NCBI GenBank assembly: GCA_026874595.1
Contig: CM049306.1
Span: forward strand, 100,888,642 to 100,952,641
Direction: 5' to 3'
Length of the DNA: 64,000 bases
DNA from: Sipunculus nudus
Lineage: Eukaryota; Annelida; Sipuncula; Golfingiida; Sipunculidae
A model generated the notes under the pieces. That model was not told the origin of the DNA, did no database searches, and saw only the letters and a program-made list of their open reading frames with translations. Each line of letters opens with the position of its first letter. Within the stretch, counting starts at the first letter, position 1. Below are positions 50,378 through 62,984 of the stretch, one piece after another. The translations under genes were made by a program, and so were the position numbers.

Positions 50378-50735
50378 TTTTGGTGTTTGGTCCCTTCACT
50401 GAATGGCTGTCTGCTTCTCAATGCATCACCGGAGTCTCAGAAATATCACAAAATATTTTGTGTTTTGGGTGTTTAAGCAACCCTTTGATTGAATGGCTGT
50501 CTGCTTGTCACTGTATGATACTGGGGCTTCAGAAATATCACAAAACATATTGTGTTTTGGGCGTTTCAAATACCTTTGATTGAATGGCTGTCTGCTTCTC
50601 ACTGCATCACTGGAGCTTCAGAAATATCACAAAACATATTGTGTTTTGGGTGTTTCAGTAACCTTTGATTGAATGGCTGCCTGTTTGCTACTGTATCACT
50701 GAGGCTTCATAAATATCACAAAACATTTTGTGCAG
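50378..50735 (+). repeat. ~90-bp tandem repeat, 4 copies
   Basis: GAAATATCACAAAA recurs at 50440, 50532, 50621 and 50710 with similar sequence between (GAATGGCTGTCTGCTT, TTGTGTTTTGGGTGTTT). ORFs across it are by-products. Confidence 0.85.
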
Positions 50736-51156
50736 TTTCATACAAACCCTCACTACATCCACTGTTTTGACTCAAATTAATACATCATGCACCACATATC
50801 AGCATCAACTGGTGCATGTTTAAAATATTTCATTTTTTTTTTATCAGCAGTGAATCTGAGCAGTGTTTTTATATACAATGCTGTTGCTGGGACAACAAAG
50901 CTTGAAGTGAATAGAAAACAAGGTAAACAGTAAACAATACTAAAACATAAAGACATTCAGGTAAAAAAAGATATGGGTTATAATTCACCCTGGCATATAT
51001 ATAGGGTTCTCAAAAAGGTTTCAATGTTTAACATCACATTACATGGAGCTATCAAGAATTATAGCTCATTTAATATAAAAGTATCATAAAAATGACAAGC
51101 CTATCTTTAACTAGGTACAAAAAAAATCAACTTGTGTGTTAGCATGTATTTTCTTA

Positions 51157-54100
51157 CTATGCTAAGTTCAGGTATTTTTTGGCTTTTTCATACATGACAT
51201 AACTTATGCTGACGGCTGGTAGGACTTTCATGAAGTTTGGGAGAATTCCTCGATAAAACCCGAGAGGCCCTTCATTCTTCATGATGCTAACAGCCAGAGG
51301 TACCATGCCGGCCCGAGCTTCTTTTGTTGCTATGGCGATAAAAAGAAAATACAAATGAATCATAAAATGGATTTTTCCATATGGTTTCAGTTCATATGAA
51401 GAAAGGACTAATAAAAATAGACCATAGTGCAGAAAAAAATCTATTGGCATAGAAACTAGGCAAATGTAAACAAGAAATGGCATAAGTACTGATATTGAGG
51501 CCAAGGCTCTATAAATGCTAATACATCTGTCAAAACGCAGTTATAAGAACCTTACTTAGCAGAAGTTGCCTGGAGTTCATTTATATTTTAGACTACACCA
51601 GAAATCAAATAAATTCTATAGAACAGGTAGGTGAATGGCTGGCTTTAATATATTTTTTTTTACTTTTGCCGTACACCTAATGGACTCACCTGCGGCCTGT
51701 AACTTGGTGCGTATGAGAGCTAGGGGGTACGCAGAAAGCTGACCACATGTACTACTCAGAGTACCACATCCCAGCAGAACAAGTGTCCCAGGATCCTTGT
51801 TGTCAGGGTGACTGTTGATGTAATTCATCTTCAGTGTCTGAGCAAAAAGAAGATGGAGAATTTATTGTTAACGTTGGAGCTGGGACATATAATGCATCCC
51901 ACTACTGAATGAACAGACATACATACATATACATTAAAGGGGCCTATTCTTATATCCAATTCCCACTGCACACAGGCTGTTTGTTTTATTTATATCCACT
52001 TGTTTATAACATGTGGGGTACCCTCTGGCAGCATGTGAGACAAACCAGAGTTTTGCAAAGAGTGACCATTAAATTTTTGCACATATGCAACCTACTATCA
52101 TAGTTACATGGTTTTTCCATTTGTCAACATTTCTATGTTTATTAATAATTTGTAGATATATAGACATTATAAGAACATTTAAGGAATTACCTATAGAGTT
52201 CATTAATATGTCCAGAGAGTAAGGTTGTGTTTCCACTTGTCCAGACAAGGACACAGACACAATAGGGTCCTGGATACAGTTGGAACAGAAAAATGATAAA
52301 ATATAAGGAATGTTTCCAGTTAGACAGACAGCACAGACCATGCCCTATACAAGGATTTCACTGCAAACGTACAACTGGGACATTTGAAACGTATCCGTAC
52401 CCATATCCAGACAAGTGGAAACATAGCTTAAACCAGAAATCACATAAATATAGAAACGTTGGGTGATTGGCTGGCTTTAATTTATAAAGACTAGGCATGG
52501 GATAATGAAAAGGTATATAGAGACTGGGTGTTGTGTGTTTATGGAGGGCTAGGTAGGTAAGGTAAACTGCGACTGAGTGGTGTGTGTGTTTACAGAGGGC
52601 TAGGTGAGTAAGGCATAGAGAGAATAGTTGTGTGAGTGTTTTATTGAGGACTGGGAAGGTAAGGTATACAGAGACTAGTTGTGTGAGTGTTAATGGAGGG
52701 CTGGATAGGTAAGAGAAAAGCCACCTTTTCATAGTGATGGGAAGTGACTATTACTAAAAAACTATATTAAGTGACAGAGATGATTCAAGAAAGTTTAAAT
52801 TAGCCACATGCAAAGAGATAATCATAATAAAATTGTACAGGTGTTCTTCAAGCTTGTCTGATGATACTGCCATCTACTGAGCAAACAGCACACTAAACAT
52901 ATATGAACACGGTTGTGCCAGATCTGTATATCTATCATTAATTTACAAAGTGTAAAACAAGTCTTTTTTCTTTGTTTCTATATATAATTAAATCTTACAT
53001 AAGACTAGAATCAGATTCTGTTGACATTATAGAAAAAAAAATATCTTCAGTAGGCCAGTATAAAACTCATCCTGCTGATAGTATTATATTTATTTCTTCA
53101 GAACCAATGCATATATTCCATCTTTTCTATATGATATCTAATACTTATAAAAAGAATTTGGTTAACGTTTGTTCGCAGTGTTCTCTATTACCGCGCTGTG
53201 TACAAAGGTTATTATCCCCGCTGTGACATAGGCGATATAAAAATAAATAATTTCTAATATACATATAATTTTGAGTGATTTTTCCGTTTTTCTACCGAGT
53301 ACAGCCGAACTGCCTTCGGCAATCACCGGAATGAGTGCATCGTGGTCACTTAACCTCTAACACTAAGGACTATTGTTCATATGAATAACGCTTGCTTTCA
53401 ATGAGGGATTTGACCCACGTGCGTGGTCAGTAAAAGAGAAAAACACATGTTTCTTGCTTTAAGAAATGGCGGGTTCAACCCAGGAGGATTAATGACAAAA
53501 CCTTATTCAAGGTCCCAATTTCAGGAACAGGGCTGGGGTGGTGTCGGGGGTTTCAGGCCTCAAAATTTGTCTAATACGATGAAAAAAAAAATTGCGGCGG
53601 TTGAAAATAAATACGGACCCTCTGCATGGAGTCCCGTTGGGTCCGTTTCTGCTACTTACGAGGTATGCATATTTCTGTTTCTTTCTTTAGGAACAGTTTC
53701 CTTGCAACGTACATTTAATAAGTCTTTCATGTGTTCCTCACATCAACCTATAATCTTTGTACGTCCACCGATAGAATCCAGTCAAATATCATCGAAAACC
53801 TGAATGGCCCCGCGTCTCATTCCAGTTCACAATGTCAACACCATCACTGGCCAGGTCATCAAGGTAAACATACCGGGCTATAAATTTCTTGCCACGAGGA
53901 CAGAACCACAAAATAAATGTTAAAAATGTTGGAGCGACTTCAGGATCACTCACGCACTGTCTCCACCAGGTTATGAGTTTATACGGATGGATGGTATGAT
54001 GTTAAGGATTCATGTAATTTAAAAGTAAGTGGCAAAATTAAGATACAAGCAGCTGTACCTAGAAACGTTTTCTGTTCACAGAAGTGTTGTGCCTCAGAGA

Positions 54101-57100
54101 GGTGCGCGAGTTATTCTTCAGTCGTGCCAAAATGTTTATACATATCTTATGGAGACAGTTTCCCACTGAAAACCTATATTTTCTGTTAACTTTTAGAATA
54201 AAAAACAAGTGACCCATGGGTCATGATGCTCAGCTGACTGGGAAGAGATTCAAAAAAGGAAATTTTATCATCAGAATGGTAGATACCCATTCAACTGAAG
54301 CATCAAACAGATTAACCAACAGGCCAAGATTTAGTCTGTATTTATATATCTGAAAAATAGAGAAAAAATGTGTAAACTTTAAAAACTAGAATAGGGGTAG
54401 CCGACAAGTGACTACGTGTATCTGCCAAAATCAGAGTGAAGTGAGGCATGGATTGAGTGGCAAGGGGAAACAGAGTGAGGTATGTTGCATATTAGCATGG
54501 ATGTCTGCAGCCTAAATGTGTATGTAGGTTGTGCAACCTACCACAAATCCAGAAAGCTGTCCAAGTTGTATACATATGCAAAATTTTAGGCAGAAAAGTC
54601 AAACCACTACATGGATATGAGTGATTTTAGCCCACGGCAGACAAACAGACAGACGCTGTGCAAAAATGGTTGCAGTTTTGTGTATGATAAAGACCTATGT
54701 GAGATCTAAACACAAGCACAATTTTGGCCCAATCGGTCAAATGGTTCCTGAGATATTAGCTTGGATGTGTGCAGCGTTAACTAGAATGTAGGAGGCGCCA
54801 CCTGTCATAAAATCAAGAAAGCTATCCAGGATGTATAAACCTGCAAAATTTTAGGCAGTTATGTCAAACCACTACAGAGAAATGAGTGATTTTAGGCCAC
54901 GGCAGACCAACAGACAGACGCTGTGCAAAATGTGCAAAAATGGTTGCAGCTGGCCCCTCCAGTTTTGTGTATGATAAAGACCTAGAAAGCTATCCAGCTT
55001 GGATGTCATCAGCGTGAACGTGAATGTAGGTGGTGCCACCTGTCATAAAATCAAGAAAGCTATCCAGGATGTATAAAACTGCAAAATTTTAGGTAGATAT
55101 GTCAAACCACTGCTGAGATATGAGTGACATTATTGCACGGCAGACAAACAGTGGGGCCACCAGTTTAGCGTATGATAAAGAGCTATGTTAGATCTATATA
55201 CATGCAAAATTTTGGCTCGATCGGTCAAACGGCTCCCGAAATATGAGCTTGGATGTCATCAGCTTGAATGAGAATGTAGGTGGCGCCACCTGTCATAAAA
55301 TCAAGAAAGCTATCCAGGATGCATACGCATGCTGAATTTCAGGTGAATTAGTCAATTCACTGTAGAGATATGAGTGATTTTAACCAAAGGCAGATGAACA
55401 GATGGACACTGTGCAAACATGGTTACAGGTGGCGCCACCATTTTTTGTGTATGTTATAGAGCTATCCAAGGGCTACATTAGTATAAATTTTATTTCCTGA
55501 TCAGTCAAACGGTTCCTGAGATATGAGCTTGGAAAGCTGATAAAATCAAGTCCCAGAGGAGCTCTCTGGAAACGAACGGGCAACGGCGGAGGAACCCGGT
55601 CAAAAACATAGTATCCACAAAACTTTGTTTTGGCGGGTACAAAAATACAGGTGGCTCCACCAGTCTGCAGAAACTAATAAAAACACTTACAAACATCAAT
55701 ATCCATGCAAAGAATCATGGTGATCTTCCCATTAGTTGTTCAGATACTTCAGCTTTTGTATCAAATTTTCCATTATTCTGAGGGATACTTCGGAGTCCTA
55801 TAGCTTGAAGGATATGGGTAACAGAGACCTAATTTTAAGTTTCCACAGGCACTTTTCATGGGCCTTCTTGCATGACAAGAATGAAGATTCTAGGTCCAGT
55901 TGTTGCGATTTGTACCCTGTTGACAGATAACCACATCTTTAAAGGTATCAAAAAAAGAGAAAAAAAATCGTAAAAATTTGAAAAAAATAGAGGTGGCGCA
56001 CCCAGTCTGCAGAAACTGATGGAACAGGTCATGATCAATATGTATGCCGAAAATCATGACCATCAGTGTTGTAGTAATTGAGATACTGCAGTTTTTGTAT
56101 CAAATTTTCAATTATTCTGGGGGGTAATTTGGAGCCATACAGCTTAAAGAATATGGGTAACAGAGACCTAATTTCAGGTTTCCATGGAGACTTTTCATGG
56201 GTCTCCCTGTGTGTCAAGAATGAAGATTCTAGGTCCAGTTTTAATGATTTGTGCCCTGTTAACAGATGTTCATAACTTTAAAGGTCTCAAAAATAGAGAA
56301 AAAATTCGTAAAAAGACCCGAACAAATACAGGTGGTGCCACCAGTCTGCAGAAACTGATGAAACACTCCATGATCAATATCCATGAAAACAATTATGGTG
56401 ATCTCTGCATTAGTTGTTCAGATACTTCAGCTTTTGTATCAAATTTTCCATTATTCTGAGCTGTACTTTGGAGTGCCATATCAAAGGATATGGGTGACAG
56501 AGACCTTATTTCAGGTGTCCATGGAGACTTATCATGGGTCTCCCTGTGTGTCAACAATGAAGATTCTAGGTCCAGTCCTTACGATTTGTACCCTGTTGAC
56601 AGATAACTACATCCTGAAAGGTCTCAAAAATAGAGAAAAAAAAATTGTGAAAATTTGAAAAAATACAGGTGGCACCACCAGTCTGCAGGTACTGATGAAA
56701 CACCTCTTGATCAATATGTATGCCAAAAATCATGACCATCAGTGTTGTAGTTATTGAGATGTTGCAGTTTGTTTTTATCAAATTTTCCATTATTCTGGGG
56801 GGTTATTGGGAGCCCCCCATAGCTCAAAGGATATGGGTAACAGAGACCTTATTTCAGGTTTCCATGCAGACTTTTTATGGACCTCTCAGTGTGTCAAGAA
56901 TGAAGATTCTAGGTCCAGTCTTTATGATTTGTGCTCTGTTAACAGCTGTTCACATTTTTAAATTCATAAAAAATCGAAAAATTCAGGTGGCGCCACCAGT
57001 CTGCAGGAAGTGATGGAACATCTCATGATCAATACGTATGCCAAAAATCATGACCATCAGTCAAGTAGTTATGAGATATTGAGGTTTTTGTATGAAATTT

Positions 57101-60100
57101 TTGACCTTTCTGGGGGGTACTTTGGGGCCCCATAGCTCGAAGGATATGGGTAACAGAGATCTAATTTATGGTTTCCACGGAGACTTTTAATAGGTTTCTC
57201 AGTGTGTCGAGAATGAAGATTCTAGGTCCAGCGGTTATGATTTGTGCCACATTACCAGATGACAGCATCTTTAAACGTCTCAAAAATAGAGGAAAAAATT
57301 GTAAAAAAATCGAAAAATACAGGTGGCGCCACCAGTCTGCAGGAACTTATGGAACATCTCATGATCAATAAGTATGCCAAAAATCATGACCATCAGTGTT
57401 GTAGTTATTGAGATAATGAAGTTTTTGTATGAAATTTTTTACAATTCTTGGGGTTACTTTGGGGCCCCATAGCTCAAAGGATATGGGTAACAGAGACCTA
57501 ATTTCTGGTTTCCAAGGAGATTTTTCATGGACCTCTCAGTGTATCAAGAATTAAGATTCTAGGTCTAGGCTTTACAATTTGTGCCTTGTTAACAGATGTT
57601 CATATTTTTAAAGGTCTCAAAAATAGAGAAAAAAATTTGTAAAAAATCGAAAAATACAGGTGGGGCCACCAGTCTGCAGGAAGTGATGGAACATCTCATG
57701 ATCAATATGTATGCCAAAAATCATGACCATCAGTCAAGTAGTTAATGAGATATTGAAGTTTTTGTATGAAATTTTTGACTTTTCTGGGGGGTACTTTGGG
57801 GCCCCATAGCTCGAAGGATATGGGTAACAGAGACCTAATTTCTGGTTTCCAAGGAGATTTTTCATGGACCTCTCAGAATCCCAAGTTACAAGGTTCTAGG
57901 TTCAGCGGTTACGATTTGTGCCTGGTTAACGGACGGACAGACGGACGACGGACAAAGAGTGATCGCTATAGCTCAGATGACTTTCAATCAGCTGAGCTAA
58001 AAATGAGCCAAAATTTCACATCTCAGTTAATAAATCTCCCTAACCCTGGTAACAAGCCGGGTATACCGGGTCTATCAGCTAGTAAAATATAAACTTAAAT
58101 TGACCAATTAGTAACTTGTGATGCTGTCAGCAAGAACAATACAATATATATTTAGAGGCATATGGATGACAAAATAATCCTATCTGCAATAAGAAAGTGA
58201 CCTAAAAATTCATATACTAAAAATAAACCCCAGGTACATGTACATAGGGTTACCTCATACACTGTAAGATCGATGCCGGCATACGGGATGATGCCAATAA
58301 GGTTAGGCACATAACCTCGGTACATGGCTCGTAGTCCATACTTCTTCATGGTTTTCATCCCGCAGTCTAAAATTCCCCGATATTCACCAGTTTTTCCAAC
58401 GGCAAGTTTGGTCTTGATTACCTGAAAGGTCAAGAAATTCAAATCTACAGGATTTGATAAATAACATAAAACACAACAAAAATCTAAAGCCCAATTTTTT
58501 ACATAAAAAATATCATACACAACAAACAAAGAAGAAGCATATTATTTCTTTCATAAAAATCCTATAACAAAAGATTTTGTATGTAAATCAAAAGAAGTCA
58601 TATTAACAGATATATATTCTAATACGTTTTGTTGGAGATGAGGGCATGCGATTTTTTTTACCCTTTTTTGTATGTTTCGATAAAAATGTCATATAATCAA
58701 GGATAAGCATGATAATAACAAAGTTTTTGCTAAACAGGTAAAAGCACTACGTAACAAAGGAAAACTTATCAAAATTATATTAGTTTATCTTCCTTAAAGA
58801 TGAAAATCAAAATAAAAATGTTTGATGCGGGGGGTTAAAATTGAGGCAGGCAGTGCCTAAGAACCATACCTTTACGTTTTTTTGGCCTAAGAAAGATGGT
58901 GCACAAAATAGCATGAAAACTGCACACAGCATGAAAATAAAATAAGTGCCAACAATCTGGCCATTACCTAACTTTTCTTTAGAAATCAGACTTAGTTTAC
59001 TCTGTCAATATTTTAGGTATAGTTCTATATAGCTGATCTCATGGTAATATAAAGGTATACATAAATAAATGGACTAATCATCAATCATAAGTCATCTCCC
59101 TTAGCTTTTCAATTGCCGTCACTCTTAGAGTTCAGTTCTTCTAATGAAATATGTGGTTCCTTAAGTTCTGGCACTGGGAAACAAAAGTCCACCTTGCTAT
59201 ACAAAGCAGAGGTAAAAATAAACGGAGATATAGAACATGAGCAGAGTGTGGCAAGAATGATTCCTACTGTGACTACAGGAATGACTGAGAGAGCCTGTGG
59301 CTATTTGACGAACCTCCATCGGGTAGATAGTTGTTTGTGCGATAGCCCCAGCAAAAGCTCCAGCGATAAACCTCTCCCCTGGCGTGATGTTCTTGGTGGA
59401 TCCATCAGTGATTACTTTCTTCAGCTAAAAGTAAATTTTGGTCAATTTATATTGTAATCTAGGGACCCATGTGTCTCGATGCTCAGCTGAATTTGTCTAT
59501 AAGGATATGTTTTTGAGCTTTTTCAAAAAGGGGGTCCTGTGATCAATTCTGAAGCAAATCTGTCTACCCAAACTGGATTTATCACCCATAAACTAATTTG
59601 TGAATGGATGGATATGGGCTTAGACCTTGACCTTTGGACCCAAAATCTATAAGTTACTTCCACTATTGGCAGGTGAGCACCATCTGGAAGATAGTAGGTT
59701 TGAGACAGAAAGTTTGGATAAAAATACATCAACAATCTTTTGAAGAAAGTAGGTCCTGTGACCTTGACCTTTGACCTTATGACCCCAAAATCAAAAGGGT
59801 TATTACATTATTGGTGGGTCATATATAAGTCAAAATTGAAACCAAAATGTCAATCCAAACTGGAGTTATCATCCAGAAACAAATATGTGGACAGATGGGC
59901 CCCTGTGACCATGACCTTTGACCCTGTGACCCCCAAATCAATCAGGTTCTTCCCCTATTGGTAGCTCAGCTATATGTGCAAGATGGAAGGATTGGGATGA
60001 AAAGTTTGGCTTAAAATACATCCACAATCTTCCTAAATAAGTGGGTACTGTGACCATGACCTTTGACCTCATGACCCCAAAATTGAACAGAATCTTTCCC

Positions 60101-61748
60101 TATTGGCAGATTAGCAACATCTTGGATATGGAAGGTTTGCAATGAAAAGTTTGGCTTCAAATGCATATGCATTCTTTTTAAAGAAATGAGTCCTATGACC
60201 TTAATCTTTGACCGTTGGACCCCTAAATAGACACGGTTCTTACTTTAGTGGTGAGTCATATATAAGTTACATTTGAAACCAATATGTCAAACTTAACTGG
60301 AGTTATCATCTGGAAACTTATTTGTGAACAGATGGCCCCTGTGACCTTGACCTTTGACCATGTGACCCCAAATTCATTTATTCTCTCCCCATACTCGCAA
60401 GTCAGCTAAATACGCAAAATAAAAAGTTTGGGATGAAAAGCTTGGCTTAAAATGCAGCAATAATCTTTTTAAATAAGTGAGTCCTGTGACCTTGACCTTT
60501 GACCTCGTGACCCATAAATCATTTAGGTTCTTGCTTTAGTAGTGGGCCATATGTAAGTCAAGTTTGAAATCCATGTGTGAATACAACCTGGAGTTATCAC
60601 CTGGAAACAAATTTGTGTGGATGGACAGATTGACAGACAGACAGACGACCAGACAGACAGACAAAGTGATTACTATATGGCATCCACTTCTGATCAATAA
60701 ACACACCAGGTTTTGGGACCCTAAATGTAATTACAGCTGAGAAACTGACATGTAGTAAAAAAATATAGTAAAAAAATAAAAAATTATTCGTTGAAATGAC
60801 AAAAAATACAGGTGGCGCCACCTCTTTTCGGGAACTGACAAAACTAGTCATGGTCAATATTCAAGGCAAGATTCATGACAATCTATGCATTAATTATCAA
60901 GATATTGGAGGTTTTGTATTATATTTTTGATTATTCTGAGGGGTACTTTCAAGCCCCATAGCTCGGAGGATATAGGTCACAGTGACCTAATTTCAGGTTT
61001 CCAAGGAGATTTTTCATTGATCTATTTCGATGTTAACTTAGAAGTTTCTAGGACCAGCAGTTACAATTTGTGCCTTGCCAAAGGACGGCCGGACGGCTGG
61101 ACGGCCGGCTGGACGACGGACAAAGCGCCATTCCTATAAATCAGTTGACTTACAGTCAGCTGAGCTAAAAAAAAGTATAAAATTTTGATAAAATACAGGT
61201 GGCCCCATCAGTCTGCTGGAACTGATGAAACACTCCATGATTAATATGCATGCAAAGAATCACCGCAATCAATGCATTAGTTATTCAGATACTCAGCCTT
61301 TGCGTCAAATTTTTTATTATTTTTTTATGTCATTTAGAGCCCCATAGCTTGAAGAATATAGGTCGCACTGACCTAATTCCAGGTATCAAGAGAGACCTTT
61401 TATGGACCTATACGAGAGTTCAGTTGGAGGTTTCTAGGTCCAGCAGTTACAATTTGTACCTTGTTAACTGACAACATTACAGACGGACAGACAACAGACG
61501 AAGAGTGATCGCTATATCTCAGATGACTTTCAATCAACTGAGCTAAAATATGGAGGCGGTTACCTCGACCTAAAGAATTTGAAATTCAAGCTTCATACCT
61601 GCTCATAGGCCATGAACTTGATCCCTGTTTCCGGAGCGATTTTGATGACATTGGTGCCATTTCCTCGCCACAGTGACATCATACCACCTTCTTTTATCAT
61701 ATGTTGGAACCCACCAACGATACTGATTTGCTTGTGGCTGCCATGAAC
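51157..61748 (-). CDS. Mitochondrial ATP-Mg/phosphate carrier (SLC25A23/24/25-like), 3' part
   Basis: Five coding exons on the minus strand, in transcript order: 61748-61599, 59424-59314, 58421-58254, 51837-51690 and 51320-51157 (stop TAG). All have AG/GT borders and join in frame into 246 residues. Visible features of mitochondrial carriers are [20 protein letters not shown] (end of repeat 1), YPMEVIKTKLA (repeat 2 signature PxExxK), [27 protein letters not shown] (repeat 3 signature) and [18 protein letters not shown] near the C-terminus. These fit the SCaMC subfamily, which exchanges ATP-Mg for phosphate across the inner mitochondrial membrane and is activated by calcium through N-terminal EF-hands. 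Those EF-hands, the first signature and the start codon must lie beyond position 64000. Introns contain the large tandem arrays but the splice sites are intact. Confidence 0.93.
52215..52432. mobile_element. MITE with TGTTTCCACTTGTC inverted repeats, ~215 bp
   Basis: TGTTTCCACTTGTC at 52228-52241 is found inverted (GACAAGTGGAAACA) at 52410-52423, with weaker similarity further out. It lies in the carrier intron 51838-58253. Confidence 0.6.
52512..52712. repeat. ~60-bp tandem repeat, ~4 copies
   Basis: Units share GTGTGTGTTTA, GGAGGGCTAGGTAGGTAAGG and GAGACTGG or variants. The minus-strand ORF at 52358-52732 is produced by this repeat. Confidence 0.8.
53150..54210 (+). repeat. ~1-kb dispersed repeat, copy 3
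   Basis: Collinear with copy 2 (30060-31180) from the GTTCGCA block to the CACTGAAAA end. Lies in the carrier intron. Confidence 0.75.
54382..55640 (+). repeat. type-B tandem array, ~250-bp units
   Basis: Begins with CTAGAATAGGGGTAGCCGAC, the same leader as the array at 62985. Units repeat about every 240-260 bp, with landmarks TGTCATAAAATCAAGAAAGC, GATATGAGTGATTTTA, ACGCTGTGCAAAAATGG and the palindrome GGTGGCGCCACC or variants. It runs directly into the type-A array. Confidence 0.85.
55640..57985 (+). repeat. type-A tandem array, ~338-bp units, 7 copies
   Basis: GTGGCGCCACCAGTCTGCAG or a variant recurs at about 55648, 55991, 56331, 56668, 56985, 57322 and 57660. Each unit also carries ATCATGACCATCAGT, GGATATGGGTAACAGAGACC and GAAGATTCTAGGTCCAG. 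The last unit ends in GGACGGACAGACGGACGACG and a CAGCTGAGCTAAAA tail. Confidence 0.9.
58650..58876. mobile_element. second copy of the 2216-2490 MITE, inverted
   Basis: About 220 bp matches 2216-2460 in reverse, including GTATGTTTCGATAAAAATGT and AAAGATGAAAATCAAA. The right terminus GTGCCTAAGAACC is kept; the left terminus is lost or diverged. Lies in the carrier intron 58422-59313. Confidence 0.75.
59461..60690 (+). repeat. ~146-bp tandem array with TGACCTTTGACC motifs, ~7 units
   Basis: GTGACCTTGACCTTTGACC or close variants occur near 59635, 59758, 59905, 60050, 60196, 60340 and 60487, about 146 bp apart after the first. Units also share GAGTTATCA, TGGGATGAAAAGTTTGGCTT and GTGACCCCAAAATCA. 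The array ends in a GACAGACAGAC tail. Located in the carrier intron 59425-61598. Confidence 0.85.
60795..61140 (+). repeat. single type-A unit
   Basis: Starts at AGGTGGCGCCACCTC and keeps the order of the 55640-57985 units, ending in GGACGGCCGGACGG and CAGCTGAGCTAAAA. Confidence 0.8.
61190..61548 (+). repeat. single type-A unit
   Basis: Starts at AGGTGGCCCCATCAGTCTGC and ends with ACAGACGGACAGACAACAGACG and an AACTGAGCTAAAA tail; about 50 nt upstream of the carrier exon border at 61599. Confidence 0.8.
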
Positions 61749-62984
61749 CTGCCAGAGACATAAGATATTACCCTTCTTTACATTACATACTTCAAGCTTT
61801 AACTGGTCAAACCTCACATATCATCATCTGTAAAAGTTCTCGAATTCCAAGAGGAAAATTTATATGCATGTTTTTCATTTACACCTTTTACAACTCCAGA
61901 TGAGCATATTCCTATTCGAGATACATACCAATATTCCACTGATGTATACATTGTCTAAGATATGATATTATACTTCCAAAAGCAGTGTATTCCCAAATAT
62001 GCTGTAGTGACTCACTGTGGCACATCTTTCTTGGTTTTAGTCATATTATTATAAATGAAATTTGAAGATTATTTTACTCAAGATTATTTCACTGTAAGGA
62101 TACACTATTGTAAAATAAGTAATAAATCCATCTTTTGAAACATAAATAAGAAAAATGCAGTGTTTAAAATAATTATTTGATCATAGACACACGAACATTT
62201 TCCATTAGTTTGATATAAACTTCCACTTACAGGGACGGGACAAATAATCGTTACACACTTTTGTATGCAAGTTGCTTTTAAATCAAATCACTTTAAGTCT
62301 GAACTATAACAAATTGTATAACTATTATCAAGCTGAGGTACAACAAACATTGTAAAGTGGTGAGAATACTGGGGCCTGTAGCAACAACACTTAATACTGG
62401 ACATAAGCCCAGCAGTGGGCCTACTACTATTATTACAATTGTGATTTCATAATGTTTACTAAACTTGTGATGACCTAGAACTATATAAATCTATAGCCCG
62501 TTCAAACTCCATCTGTGCCTCAAAGGACTGCAGTATAATCTTGATAGAATCACAGGGGTTTATTTATTGTCTCAGCAACAGGTTATGATTACCGGAGTAT
62601 ACTTAGCCCCATGTATAAACCAGAGCACTGCAAACATGCATAATACACCTGACTTATGTCTTGTAACCTCTGACCTGATTCAATATGCTCAAATTTTGCC
62701 GAGAATAAAAGTCAAGTGAGAAACTGTACTGGTTGATATTTATAGTGAGTTTTATGGATATCCATCACTGTACCACCAAAGTCTGGTGACCTCTGACCTC
62801 ATATAAAAAAAAACAAGGCCTACAGGCCTAATGCTTACCTGTGCAAAGTTTGGGAGTATGAATGGTGTTTTTTTTTTAAATTTAATATTGATCCTTTTAA
62901 GTCCTGCATATCTACCTTAGTCATTATGATTTCAGCAAAATGGACACTTCGGACCTGTAAGTTTCAGACTAGGGCATTTTAAAA
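61749..62984. other. carrier intron, no repeat family seen
   Basis: AT-rich intron sequence without exon-like pieces. Confidence 0.5.

Larger units (their letters stand above)
44950..51156 (-). other. repeat-poor AT-rich stretch, possibly 3' UTR of the carrier gene
   Basis: Six kilobases without a credible coding exon and with only one small MITE (46968-47152) and one short tandem repeat (50378-50735). On the minus strand, AATAAA occurs twice near 44970-44990. A long 3' UTR ending here is possible; so is plain intergenic DNA. Confidence 0.25.

Noticed and set aside
52358-52732. 124-codon minus-strand ORF with Leu/Thr/His repeats
   Set aside because: Explained by the ~60-bp tandem repeat.
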